Origin: Tachypleus tridentatus
Taxonomy: Eukaryota > Arthropoda > Merostomata > Xiphosura > Limulidae
Assembly (NCBI RefSeq): GCF_004210375.1
Contig: NC_134830.1
Location: 64,396,326 to 64,460,325 of the forward strand
Reading direction: 5' to 3'
Length of the DNA: 64,000 bases
Shown in pieces: positions 12,827-27,800 of this stretch. How positions within the stretch are numbered: position 1 is the first letter of the stretch; the number at the start of each line of letters is the position of its first letter. The position numbers were made by a program, and so were the translations under genes. Below the pieces are notes generated by a model. The model made no database searches. It saw only the letters and a program-made list of their open reading frames with translations, and had not been told where the DNA came from.

Positions 12827-15800
12827 CTGGAAAGCAAATTCATAATTTCTCTAAAGTCAAATTAAGTACAAGAGTTTGAGTGCAAAATATTTTGCTCTAC
12901 AAACCAAAATCCTGAATAGTTTTCAGTAATATGTTTCAAGGAAAGATTTTTTTGTTTTTTAAATTAAGATTGAACAGAAGAAAGTGTCGATTTGTCACTA
13001 AAATAAGACATATTTTGGATGAACGTTTGTAGTTAATATTCTGTACCAGCAAAAACTTTACACTCTATATTAGTGGGACTACAATTAGTTTTATGTATCA
13101 TAAACAATGAAGTAGCCCACACTTTTTTAAAACAAACTGTAAGCTGTTTATTTAATAAAATACTTACAATTCCAATATTAACACATTTTATACATTGGCA
13201 CAATATGATTGTTGCTGTGTTACACAAGCTTCAAACCATGTGAAAGTCAGTTTCCAAGATAGTTCAGCACACACCAAATTATTCATTCACACAATTACAA
13301 GTTTTATGGTGAAGAGAGCAATCATCCCTATGTTACTGTGACAAATGGAATACAAGTTAAGACTTAAACTACTAAAATGGTTAAAGTGAGATGCAGAAGA
13401 GAAAAGAATATATCAATCCATGTGTAAATGTATGTAAATTTATAAAACTATAAACATCAATAGTTTTTCAAGGTAGCTTGATTTTCACTCTCCATGTATT
13501 TGTAAACTGATCTTAGAACTGTTCAGTGATGAATGATGATTCTAATGAAAGCAACAAACATAGATTCATGTGACAACTACATTTAGTTGTATATTTTCTG
13601 CTAATAGTTCAACTTCCCAGAATGTTTTAGTTGTTATCAATAAATCACAGTTTACAGGTCAACTCAACAAGTTGTTTGTATTCAGCATGATGGAACACAT
13701 GTTAAAATTAGTACTTATAATTGTTAGAAAACTAAAGTGTTAACTGAAAAAAAGCTGTATTTTATTTCTGCAAATAACACACAAAATGCAAAAACCATTA
13801 ACTCAATTTTAACATAAAACTCATCTCTTTTCTTCCTTTAGACATCAGTCCATATAATGCATGGAAAACTGTTCAATGATAAGCTACTGTGTATTAGTAG
13901 CACTATCTGTAACAACATGCAAATTCATTGGTATAGCCCTACAACTCAAAAATAATTAACTTATTCTAAATCAAACATAAGGAAATTAAATTATGTATTA
14001 ACTGAAAGTACATCAGCTTAGTCTATTGGACTGACCTTGTATTAGAGAAGGAATGCTACAGATAATTTGAAATTTACTATGTATATCTATATAAAAGGTA
14101 ACAAGTTTTTAGTAAAATGTACAAATCTGTTTTACACAAAAACAAGATCTGTTACAAATGTATTTCTATTCAAGATATGTCTGAACTGATGTCAGTCTGA
14201 TTCTGTCTCTACAGGTCAAAGTGTAATGTGATACCCATGTGAAAAATAAATACTTGTGTCTATTGTACAGTTTGTATGTTGAATTTGAATAATTTCAAGG
14301 ACTTCCAAAATTAATATATATTTTTTTTTAGTATCCTAGTATACTGTTTCACGTATTTATTCTCTTCTATCATAAGCTGTTATCATATCAGCAGTATAGG
14401 GCAAAAATTAATAATTTGTAACTCTAACATCAAATACATAATACCATGCTGTAAAGTTTGCAGCATGCACATAGGGTTAAGAAAGTCTTTTACGTTTAAT
14501 CATTTTTCTACAAATAAAACTACATAATTTTTTTTTATTTCCATTTACAAAGAGACCAAAGTTATTGATAAGTCTAATAGTTTTTAATCATAAAATACAG
14601 AGGAAGTAGCAGTAATAGTTCTGAACCTATGAAAAATATCCTGGCCACAGATAGTTTGTTTTTACAGTTCATTCCCTTGGACAAATGTGTCAACTTTTAC
14701 AAAATGTGAATTTAAAAAGATAGTGTATTATTACTGGATTAGTTTTAATGAAATTTAAGTAAATATAACACAAAGCATTATTTACTATCCTGTACAAATT
14801 AAGTGATTTTACTGGAAGCAACAATTTAGTACTTTTCTTACAAATCCAGTGTTCATTGTATCATAGGATATTTATTTACTGTAAAACACCAAGCATGACA
14901 AAAATCAGAAGTTTTTGCTAATGTATATTTAGAAATGCTAGGAAAAAAACTACACCAGAACAAGTTATGTCAAATTACTTTAAGAAAAACTGGAAAATGT
15001 TTAATATAAAAACATAAAACCTACTCTCTCTGTCTGTGTTGCTGCATTGCATGTGTTACCTTCAAGAAAAGTTTCAGATTTGTCTGTAACTGCAGTGCAC
15101 TCAGTCTGGGGAAAATAAAATGATACATATGAAACATATTTGCAAGAGAGACAATTATTATTACCTTATGAAAATCTGTGTTTAGACTCAAACAGCACAA
15201 TTTAACTACATCCATAATTAATTCAACTATATTCTTTGTTCGTTTTTAACTTTTAAGTGTTACAACAACAGTGGAACAAGAAACTCTACCAAAGTACTTT
15301 TATGTACAGAATTTAATTTCTTTTATAATTTGATATAAATCTGACAAAGATAAATAGGTATAAAATTGAACTCAAAAATCTAAGTTATTAGATACTCTCT
15401 TGAATCTGATTTTGTTTATCAGATAGATGAAGTTTATATTTCACAGTGACTAAAATGTAAAGAAACATACATTTAAATTTGCTTAAAAAAATCACTAATG
15501 TAACATATACCATTTGTTGCTGCAGCAAACGAATTACACAATCCTTTTCTTCAAGTTGTTCTTGAAGTAGAATCACCTGTCTCCGTAGGTCAGAATTTTC
15601 CTAGAGAAAAATAATGTTCAAGTAGCCATGCAAATCAAAAATGTTTTACCAATCCTTTTAGCTAGTTAATATTCTTCACACAGTTACTTACACTGATAAC
15701 ACTAAACTTTCTTTACTATTACGCTATGCAGGTTACTTTACCATAACATATTTTTGCTTCCCTATTTGAGTAAAGTTATTATTTGTTTTTGAATTTTGCG

Positions 15801-18800
15801 CAAAGCTATACGAGGGCTATCTGCACTAGTTGTCCCTAATTCAGCAGTGTAAGACTAGAGGGAAGGCAGCTAGTCATCACCACCCACCACCAACTCTTGA
15901 GCTACTCTTTTACCAACAAATAGTGGAATTAACTGTTACATTATAATGCCCCCATGGCTGAAAGGGGGAGCATGTTTGGTGCGATGGGGGTTCAAACCCA
16001 TGAACCTCAGATTACAAGTCAAATACCTCAACCTACCAGGCCATGCCAGGCCTTTGAGTAAAGTTAAATTCACCTGTTATAATTAATGTGAGAATAAAAC
16101 TTGTGCATTGTAAACCTACTAGATAAAATAATGCCAGATCTTATTGTGGTTGCTGTTAACAACCAAAACACATCCATTACAAAATACTTACAGATATAGA
16201 CACGATAAATTAACTGTCCATCCCTGAGCAAAAAGAAAAAAATACATTGAATCCAAAGAACACAGTTGTTAAGTTAGCTTATTAAAATGGATAATAACAG
16301 AAAAATAAAATGTTTACAGAAACCTTAAATTTAAAAATATGCTTCTCAACATGTTATGGCAGTCAGCAATAAATAAAGAGCTTTAGAAGATCAGTGCTCC
16401 AGTAATATCCTTGTATTTAATGGCTAAGGAATCACAAACCTTACACACTATTCCTCTGAATGCATTTGATGATTGCACTAAATGCACAAAATCGGTTGTT
16501 TGTTAATTTTTTGCATAAAGCAACTTGAGGGCTATCTACAGTAGACATCCCTAATTTTGAAGTGACAGAATCAACATCACTAATTCTTGGGCTACTTTTT
16601 TCCTTATGAACAGTGGAATGGACCATCACATTATAATGCTCCCACAGCTAAAAGAATAAGGATGGTCATCAAGGCATTTCAATATCACTGCCAACAAATT
16701 CTGAGCCAAGCACTCTATCCACAAAATTTAGCTCAAAGCACTTAAGTTACTATTAAGTTTCATATAGCTACTCCAACAAATATTTGTACGAAAATATTAC
16801 TTATGACCTAATAACATTGTTCGTGATTGAAGGAAACATCAGATTAAAAACAGGTTATTTTTCTATACTCTAAAGACAGTTGGGCATGGGTTTTAAAACT
16901 ATTTTAACTAAAGTTTTAATACACATCAGTCATCTTTAGAATACATTTTTTTACTTCATGTGGGCTTCTCATTATCATGAGGGAGGTTATTCTTCTAAAT
17001 AATTGAGACAACTTTGAAAGAAAAGGAAAATATTGAGTTACTCTAATTGTATATAGTTCTAGGCTTTGCTTCAAGAGTAATCATATCTTCAATATTTGTG
17101 AATTATTGTAACAACAGTTATTGTATTATTATTTTAAAAGTTATCTTTTTAAAAAGATAACTGTTTGAAACACTTTTAAGTTTTAACTAAGAAAACCCAT
17201 CATGCTTCATATTTCTTTGATGCTAGCCTACATTTAGACCTAACACATTAAACACTTCTTCCCAACAATCACAGCTGTAACTTATGCACAACTATCTTAT
17301 AGCAAGCCAAAACTCAATCTTACTGATTTTTATATCACTTATATGAGAATCTCTGAATAATGGCTCATTGGACTTGTGCACTTAAGCATCAGTAGGTTTT
17401 CTGTTATCAATTTACATGTTTAAAATTATTTTATGTTCTGTTTTTGTCTTCTTACCATGCTAGTTACCATGTTTTAACAGCCTATTCTTGAGTAAGAAAA
17501 AAAAAAGTTAAATGTGTTTTGACACTTTTAAAAATTGATTTATTACACTATTTTAATTGAGTATATGACATTCCATCAATTGAAAATAAGTATAAGATAT
17601 GAATAATACAGTTAGAATGTGCTTTTCACCAAGAAGATATCTTAAATCTTTTCTTGTTTTTAGAGCAATATCTATCACCAGAAGGTGCTAGGTAGAGAAG
17701 TAAACATAGGCTAGAAAGCATGGACAAGTTATTATATGCTTTTGGAGTACAAAACATGCATATTTATGAATGTAAGCAAAAATAAACATCATGAGTTTAG
17801 AACAAAATGTACGAGGCTTTACTAGTTAATGAGTTCCATAACAGAGAAATTGTGGTGATAAATAAAATATGCATTAGACCTTCACAGAAGAACACTTATC
17901 AGACATTGTATGTTGTTACAAAGAAGTGAAGTATTTAATAAAATCTAATGGACATTTGGGAATAGTTCATTAGTGTTAAGAGGGAGTATTTACAACTAAA
18001 TGATTTCTTCTGAAATGCCATTTCTCAATAACTCTATGAAATTGTCAATTACATCATCCTTGTAATCCTTGACTTTGCCTTGATGTCTAACACATGTTGA
18101 TAACAACTCACCAGTATTATTGCTACTACAAAATTCATTTGGTAGTTTAGTACTAATAGTTCAAACTTCCAAGTCATATTGCTTATTTCAATTTTATTAA
18201 GTGCCACATCACTGCTAAAACACTTGTCCAATATTACATGCACTGTTAACAACATTTTCTTCTTGCAGTGTAGTGCTATCCTGATGATTAGCAAAAATGT
18301 TTGTTGTTGCTATTACTTAGCAAGAAGTTAAGTCACACAGTTATTTTAAAACTTAACTGAAATTTATACTCCTTGGGTAGTTTGACTAATTGCAAAAGCA
18401 TCTACTCAACTGCAAATCTGTAAGACTTATCAGCCACATTATAATCAAAAACAACTTTGACTTCCCCTTTATTAAGGCTGCTATTTTTCACACCATACTG
18501 GGCACCACGTTTTAAATGCCTAATGTATCAAAGTGAATAAAACTTGTGTATTCAGAGTTTGAAACATCTATTACAAGTCAATCTCTCTGTTTCACATGAA
18601 CCCTTTTGAGCTATTGGCATGTTGTTCAATAATAGTTCTGGGGGTTTCTATATTACTTGTAGATGCCTTTTATCCATTTATAAAATTCTTTTTTTACCTT
18701 TTTATATAAAAGTAAAAAAAATAAATGCATTCCTGACCCACATTGTGAAAAAAACATTGAAACAAATACTTATTGTTACCAATAATCTCAAATTATTTCA

Positions 18801-21800
18801 GGATAATGTAATCACCTAAAAGCACTAACTTACAGTTAAAAACCAACTGTACTTACCAATTTTAATGCAGACTGAGACTGGGGGGATTCTACATCAATAT
18901 TTTCTTTTCCCATCAAGTATCCTGATGGAAGGTCACTGTTTACCAGATTTTGATAGAATACATTCTGTAATAAAATACAACTTTTGGTGATGAAAGAAAA
19001 AAATAAGCCTCTACTTAATATTGCATACTAAAAGAAGGTTAAATAGAAACATTGATGTAAATCATATCTTTATGACCTAAGATATAATGTATGTTAAAAC
19101 AGATTATGCATAATGTCATAACTGTAACTGCAAAATTATCACTGTAAAATGTGATAAAACAACAACTGTGTTAAGTAGGCCTATTACATCTTTATTTTGA
19201 CGTCTTTATCATAAAATTGGGATGTTTTGTGCATCCCAACTCTTCTCAGAACACTGGAATAAACAATGAAACACCAGGATAGTCCCATAAAAAAAACAGG
19301 ACACCTGATCACACTATCTGTACTCAACAAGTATTTCATAAGTTTTCATAAATGAGCACAAGTTACTGAATGGTTACATAATCACTTGTCTCCCACATAA
19401 TTATTACAAAAACAAATTCCATATACATGCATACATAAATAAAAATTTGACTTAAAGCTTTTTAAGTACAAATGATGTTAAATGAGATTCAGTAATAATT
19501 GTTGTCTGATCATCTCAAAATTTTCAGCATATCTGAGGACGAGTTGAAAGCTTACCTCTGCTGTAGATGTTTCGAATGGATTTAGTGTTTCTGCCTGCAA
19601 AGTAAAGAGGATATGAATAAGCTAACAGGAAAATGATGTGCTAAAAAAAATTACATTGAAATAAACCAAAAACAATTTCATGATCTGTCCTAAAATTATC
19701 TTAAAATAAAAACAAGACTAATGATTTTCTCTCTAATAGACCAATTATAATTAATTACAAATAAAATAATGAAAGGTAAGTCCATCAACAAGCTGTCATT
19801 TAAAATACTCAATAATATTCACTTATTGTCAGAACTTATCACAGATATATTTAACCCCAAGTATGAAAAACAACAACAATAAAAGATAAAAAAACCAAGA
19901 AGAGACTGCTTAAATATTTTGTCTTTTCATCACTCTTACCATAGAGGACTAAACATTATTGCAGTCAGTACACATTTTTATTTTCTCAAAACTATGCATT
20001 GCTCTTGCAAATCACACAAGACTTCTACAAAAACTTCAGATTTCCTGAAATTCTCATATTAGTTAGGTCTATAGCTTTTTTTTTATGTAACTCACCTGCA
20101 TGAAAAATGTACTGAGTGATAGTACAATGAAAAACAATAACAATAATAAAACATTAGTGAATGTGTAAATTAAGTAGTCTCAGAACACATTAACAGTGAG
20201 TAAAAAGGAAGAAAACTAGAGTTTCTGCTGAGCACATCTTTTGTGCACTCTTATGAATTCTCCAGGTGTACAAAGATATAATATTCACAGATTCTTGTTA
20301 AAACTCATTCATAAATTCCACAAAGAATTTACAACTTCTATGATAAAAGGAGAGGGCAAGGCAAAGAAGCTCATGTTATGAAGACAATGAAATACACAAT
20401 AATAAATAAATATAACTGAGCTTGCAAAATGTAAAAATATGAAAAATAAATAACATATCATGTTTGAAATGTCCCATATGGCTCATCAATTATTTTTAAA
20501 TAATAACATTTTACAGCAAACTTGAAACGTTTTAAAACAGCTCTAAATATTAAAATGAAGCATTACATAGTACAAATATAAATTAAAGTAAACAAGTATC
20601 TGCAACATAGAAAGTATAAATTACATTATTTAGTGCTTTCAGTACTGTAAATCTATTATATCAAAACTTTGGCAGACAAGCAAGCTTTATGTCATCAAAC
20701 TGTTAGCCTTGAAAACAGTAAATAATGAAACAGCTTGTTAACTATTTTGAAGAAATAATGATGAAAAACCAGCTGTGCATCCTTTCTTTTATCTAATAAA
20801 TGTAATTTTAAAGCTCTGGGTTAGAAAATTTGATCTTCACACATGAAACATCTGAAAAGTTCCAAAATGCTGCTTTGTTCCAAGCTAGACAAAAAGTATG
20901 TTTACAATGAATTTTTTAAAATTCTTTGGCATTTGTAAAATATTTAAGGACATTTTGGTGACATTAAAGAAGTGGTGGCACATGGTTAATTCTTAAAGTA
21001 CAAAATATACCATTGAAAAATGCTAACACTCACTAATTTATTTTCAAAAAGGTAATGTACAATACAGTGCACATGGTTTCTATGATCATGCTATTATATA
21101 TTGTTATCTAACAGCTTAGTGAATTAATAAGAATATTGATCAATGTTATTGAATTTACATAAAATGTATTTCATTTTTATGGAGGGTAAAAACAAAATAT
21201 GTTAATCCTACTTGAGCATATTTTGAGGATTAAAGTTGACTATGAATAATTCAAACACAACAATACATTCAGTATTAAAATTTCAAAATCTATAATAATA
21301 AAAGAATGTTTCTATGTATGTGTGTGAACACTATAACTCCAAAAGGAAAGAATTTAAAAAACTGAAAAATTTGCATACATACCAAGTGGATCTTAAAGAG
21401 TATCCATATGCTTACATGTACATCATTTTGTGATGTCAGCGAGCAAAAACAAAATAGAATTGAAAAACATTATTGCAATACCTCTAAGAACAACGAACCC
21501 ATAAACCTGTAATTTTTCACACATACTAAGTGGACCATGAGTGTGTGCACCTGGGTATTATTACTTATGTACATCTTTTTAATGAGGCAAGCTGACAAAA
21601 AAAAAAACTCATAAAAAAGAAGCAGTTCTGTATATTAAAATTGAAATCACAGATATGCTGGTGTATACGAGTGCATGCACATCTGTGTAACTTCTATAAC
21701 TCTAAGAGGAAAGAACCCAGAAAGCTAAAATTTTGCACTCATACTAAGTGAACCTTGAGGTTTCCACCTGGGTATTATTACTTATGTACATATGTGCATG

Positions 21801-24800
21801 CATGCCTTCTTTTCTAAATTACAAATACAAATGATACACAGCCAGACGCGCATATACAAACCTGTGTCTCTGCCATGGCTCCAAGAGGAAAGTACCTAGA
21901 AACGTGAAATTTTGCACCCATACCAAGTGTACCCTTAAGGGCATGCACCTGAGTATTATTTATCTTATTCATGTGCATATTTTTAATGAGGCAAGCAAGC
22001 AATAAATCATATAGAAAAGAAATGATTCCTTGTCTAACAGCTTATATAAAAAAGCCAGTGTGTTTTGGTAGCAATGTCATCCAACAATGGCTTTTATTTC
22101 ATGTTGTTTAGCAGAAAAATAATATGTTACACTTTTATGCCAAAATAGGTTCAGAACACCCATGCTATCAACCTAATAACCTGAGCAAAGATGGGTACTT
22201 CCACTAGTATTTCATAAATGTCAAGTTAAAATAGTTTACAAATACTCAGTATAAACAACTTTAATTAAAAAGGACAACCTGCACTATGAGCTACAATTAG
22301 GTCTGATGAAAGTACATGGAAGGGGTTAAAATACCTAATCACCATTTCACACTTTTCAACTTCAAATTTGTATTTAATGTACCCCCCCTCCAAATGACAG
22401 TTATAGAAATAAAATGCCTTTTAAATAATCAGAATGGCCTTTATTTGAATCAAGCTTAATCAGTTTAAAATATAATAATGGTGTCTAATTTAATTACTAA
22501 AAGTGTTTTAATTACCTATAGATATTGCTAGTTAAATTATCTAAAGTAACCTAACTAGAGCTCACCTCATGAAGCACACTCTTTAAATGCAACAACTGAG
22601 TCTTGATACTGTTCATATCCTGACAGATAAGTTTGTATGTTGGCACATCAAGTTTAACACTCCCATCATCACTCTCACTCAGGGGATAATGGAAAGACGT
22701 TGGGGTTGGTTGGCTCATGGATCGTAGCTTACATTCAAGTTGTTGCTCATATGATAATGTATTATTAAAAGTAGTATTTGCATTTCTGTGCTGCCCTTTT
22801 CTTCTGTGAATGCTTCTAACATAAATTATATCCAAGTTAAAGACATTACAATTGAAAAAAAAAAGTAAAAACAAGAATAGGATGAAAAAATTCCAATAAA
22901 ACTTTTTTTTTACAAACCATTTCCTTTGCAAAAATTAAGTTCATACAAACACATTCCACACTGTACCTTAAATCAAGAACTTGGGTGACTGTCCAGATAA
23001 AATAGTAAGCCTTACTTTTTTATAAAACAAATATTGTATAAAAATATAAACATTAGTTTGAAATACATTTTATACAAACATGATCCTTTTGTTGGAGATG
23101 GATAGGGAGCAATTACAGTAACATGGAAGTCCTACATTCTATAATGCAATTCTCTGAAAGTCTTGCCACGTGCTCAAAGTTCCTACATATACATTGAAAT
23201 GAACATCAGATTATGCATAGATTGCATGTATAAAATGTAAAGGATGTATAGGTTACATATGGCCAACAATAAAACAGGAAGAGATCTGCAACAGATAGGT
23301 CAAATGAGAGAGGTATTAAATCTATCAAATATTACCGTTCCCGATAAATCAAATGACAGAGGTATTAAATCTATCAAATATTACCGTTCCCGATAAATCA
23401 AATGACAGAGGTATTAAATCTATCAAATATTACCATTCCCAATCTTCTCTTGCTTGAGTTTTGTTAACAACCCATCACTTACCACAGTAAACTCAACAGA
23501 CATAATTTTAAAAATAACATGGAGTAGAAAAAAAACTTAGGACTATTATTGGATTATTATGTAAAAGTCAGTAGGTTTCACAGTTTACCAGAAGTATGAA
23601 ATAGAACATTAATCACAAGCCTGAATGACAGATAGGTATAAGTGGGTCTATAAATAGAATAGCTTTACACCTTTTCCTGTTATCTAATAAAAAATATAAC
23701 AAATTAACAACATTTTTGAAGGGGACCACTTTTCTTTTATGTCTACCCCCTCTAGATTCAACAAATTTTGAAAGAATGTTTTTAGTGGAAACATAGCAGA
23801 GAACTAAGAACATAGGTATATTTTATAAATCAGAAACTGCATGACATGCTTTCAATTCCAGCCTTTCTATACTTAAGGTAGTTGACCAGAAATTAGTCAT
23901 TTTAAATGTGTTTAAATAAAAATTATGTTTAATTTCAAAATTGGCTTGTTCAGATACATTGGTAACTATGTTTAAGTATGGAAATTAATAATAGATTTTA
24001 ATGACATTTACATGATTTTACACTCTTTAAACTGTTACTCATTTTTTTCCTATAATTGGTAATTGTAGTTGCAGTACACTGTAGTAAAAGCAGGATATTT
24101 TACAAAACAAATGTCACACTTTTCTTCTACACAAAGCATGTAAGAGACTTATCTTGGCCTAAAAAACTTCTAAAATGAAAATATTCCAAACTTTGAGACA
24201 AATGTTTGTTTAAAAAAAGTCACAAGAACATTTTTTATGGAATATCAGAATGGTTATTTGACTTCAACATCCTCTCTGGTTACACTCATGATGTTCTTCA
24301 GAAAACTGTTTCTGAAGAACAGATCCTAAGCTACCTTGATATTTTATACCATAATGATAAACATCCATACACAAATCTTTCATGGACTGAGAAATGCAAG
24401 TAGTATTCTGAAGGGTTAAAAGATATGATGAATAACACAAAAATAGCACTCAAGAACAAACATTGTTGAGAATAAGCTTAATCCGTTTTTGACATATGAA
24501 CATATGAAAAACATTTTGTACCTCTTATACCTGACACGAGTTTTAGTAATAAATTTTGAACTGATCATAGATATATATAAAAATAATAATAACCAGAACG
24601 CTTCAGTGTAGACTGTCATAAAAAAAAAGAAAAATTCTACAAGTAATACTTATAAATTTAAGTACTAAACAAAACTTCTGGGAAGTAAATTACTCTTCAA
24701 ATTAAAATGTCCTACTTTAAATAACACAGATGAAAAATTATAAATATAAAGACAAGAAAAAGAAGTGAAGGTAGCCAAATTAATGATCATGGCAGCCCTT

Positions 24801-27800
24801 AATGGTTGGCAAACAAGAGTAATAATCAAATCTTCATAATTTTGGGATCCAAGAATACAGATTGAAAAACAAGATTTTTCCCCCAAATATATAATTCCAA
24901 GACAATAAAAACAACACATATTTGTGCATAAGGAAATTGTATATTTTAACATGTCACATACTACAGGCATGCATAAAGATGTGTTACAACTAATAGATCA
25001 TGTGCATACAAGTCCATTTAGTCTCCATATGTAATAAGGTTAAATGAGTAAATATTTGTAAATGTACTTTTAAAATAATATATTCAATTTTTTATATTTT
25101 TTTTCAAGTATCCCAATTTATGAGGTCATTCCATGTCAAATGATCCAGATTTTGGAAAATTTTCCAGGTGGCCCCCTTAGAATGCCTTGAAAAGATTCAC
25201 ATGTGCTCATCTACCCATATAATGAAAAACTGCTAAAGATTAAATCAATATCTCTAATAGTTTCTGATTTACAGCCCCATAAAATTTAATTAATTTTTTG
25301 TTATTTTTGGCAAATTCATTTTTGGGCAACTTTGGCTGCTTAAAGTTGCAAGAATAATGGTGGTAGAAGGCTGAATTAATCTCACAGAATTCAAAAATGG
25401 TCTCAAACCAAGTTTATCTCTCTTATGATTTGCACAGTGAGGCTGTAAAATCACCTGAAAACCCAAAATCATAAAAAAATATTGGTTTATTTAATAAGCC
25501 ATAGCTCTAAGACATAATATGATACAAAACTGAATTTTGTTTTCAAATTTCTGATAACATATCAGTTGATAAATCAGCAATTGTTGGAATTAAGTCTATT
25601 GGATCTCCTGTAAATAAGTGTAGCTGAATGCAACTTTTTGATTTAGTTAAAAATAGCCCTACTTCAGGCCACAGTTTGACCATGTCACCAGTTATTCAGC
25701 CTTTTCAGATTTTTACCATATATTCTTACATCTCTGAATATGATCTACAAAAAAAAATCAGGATGGTGTTCATCCTACTTTTTGAGTTATAATTTTTTAA
25801 AGTATCCTCTGACCATACGTTGTTTACTTGAAAAAAGAACTTCAATTCAGGCGTGTTACTGTGTGCAAATATATCCATACAATTTTGAAATAATTTATGA
25901 ATCCCATTGAAATATTCTAATCAGCCTTTACCATATATTCTTACATCTCTGAACATGATTTTCAAAAAATTCAAGGTTGTGTAAAATAATAAATTATCAA
26001 TTTTTTAAGTGTCTCTGAAATGTACCATTGGGCAAAGGACCACATTCAGGGCATTCAGTTCTTTCTTGTCAATCAGGAATCAGTCCTGCAGAATTGTGTA
26101 AAGTTTGATCTACTTGAGCACTATGAAAAATGCAAAACTGTGGCAGGTATTAGGTCACATCATAGCTTTATTCTACCAACAAATTGTATGTGAGAAGGAT
26201 ATCAGATGATGATGTGTACACAGTTGTAACTGTTGGTAGTAACAGTGAAAGTGATGCTGCAGCAGCTCAAGTAGGGTCTAGTGATAACAATGACAATTAT
26301 CAGCCAGGGAAATGTATGGCAAGCATATACGATCATGAATGGTATGTGGGAAACATAAAAGATAGATCAGATGAACATTCCGATGTGTTGGTGTCATTTA
26401 TGAAGATATCAAGTAACGAACTGTTCTCATGTCCTGCAAGGTCACATAAAGATGAAAGCTAGATTCCTTTCCAACATATTCTTTGTCTGATAAGTGTACT
26501 TACCGTGCAAGGCAGTAGTGCTTGCCACTGTGTTCTAAGTCAAAGTAATCTCAACATAATCAAACTCAAATTTCAGAAATTTATTCAAGCTGTCTAAACA
26601 AAGCAATGTTTATTTGATGTTGTTAAGGCTAATTTATCGTCAAAGCAGTTTTTGAAACATTTCATTGTCACGATTATTGTAGTTTGGTGTGACTATAATC
26701 TTTCTCAGTTATCTCCTGTTGTAGCACTGTGCTTTTTGTGTCTGATTTACCTTTGTATTTATTATATTACGAATCTTAAACTCAGCCATATCTGCATAAC
26801 TGTAATGCATACACAATATATTTGCATTGCCATATGATCTAATTAGTTATACCAATAAACTTATTCAGAAATGAATTCTTTCTTGTTTCTTACAACTTCA
26901 TTATTTAACACTATGAAAGGCTGGTTAGAATATTTCAGTGGGATTCATAAAATTCTGACAGGTATTTTTCGAAATTGTATGGATATATTTGCACACAGTA
27001 ACACACCTGAACTGATTTTTTTTTTAAATAAAAAACGTATGGTCACAAGATACTTTAAAAAAAATTATGACTCAAAATGTAGGTTGAACACCATCCTGAT
27101 TTTTTTGTAGATCATATTCAGAGATGTAAAAATATATGGTAAGAATCTGAAAAGGCTGAATAACTGGTGACATGGTCAAACTGTGGCCTAAAGAAGGGCT
27201 ATTTTTAGCTAAATCATAAAAAGTTGCATGTAACTACATTGTTTTACAGGAGATCTAACAGACTTTTAATTACAACAATTGCTGATTTATCAACTGATAT
27301 GTTATAGGAAATTAGAAAACAAATTTCAGCTTTGTATCGTATTAAGTCTTAAAGCTATGGCTTATTAAATAAACCAATGTTTTTTTACAATTTTGGGTTT
27401 TCAGGTGATTTTACTGCCTCACTATGCAAATCCTACGAGAGATAAACTTGGTTTGAGACCATTTTAAATTTTGTGAGATTAATTCAGTCAGTGTAGCAAA
27501 TTTCAGCCTTCTACCACCATTACTCTTGCAGCTTTAAGCAGCCAAACTTGCCCAAAAATGAATTTGCCAAAAATAACAAAAAGGTAATTAAATTTTACAG
27601 GGCTGTAAATCAGAAACTATTAGAGATATTGATCTAACCTTTGGCAAATTTTCATTATACGGGTAGATGAGCACATGTGAATTTTTTCAAGGCATTCTGT
27701 GGGGGTCACCTGCAGTCCCTTGGATGATTTGACATGGAATGACCCTATGTTGTAATATATGAAAAGAAATCTGAACAAAAAGTTAAAATATGTAGTTTTT

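Noticed and set aside
15060-15215. 64-codon minus-strand ORF including LSALQLQTNLKLFLK
   Set aside because: That frame crosses intron sequence; the phase from the preceding exon gives TECTAVTDKSETFLE instead.
22551-22931. A 126-codon ORF starting MQRKWFVKKK
   Set aside because: Only the part from 22,815 downward is exon; the upstream lysine- and phenylalanine-rich part is the T-rich tract before the acceptor.
23294-23440. CRISPR-like array
   Set aside because: The units are adjacent with no variable spacers, and the genome is eukaryotic.
24206-24970. Short ORFs on both strands between 24.2 and 25.0 kb
   Set aside because: No splice sites, motifs or similarity to any family; typical chance ORFs in AT-rich DNA.
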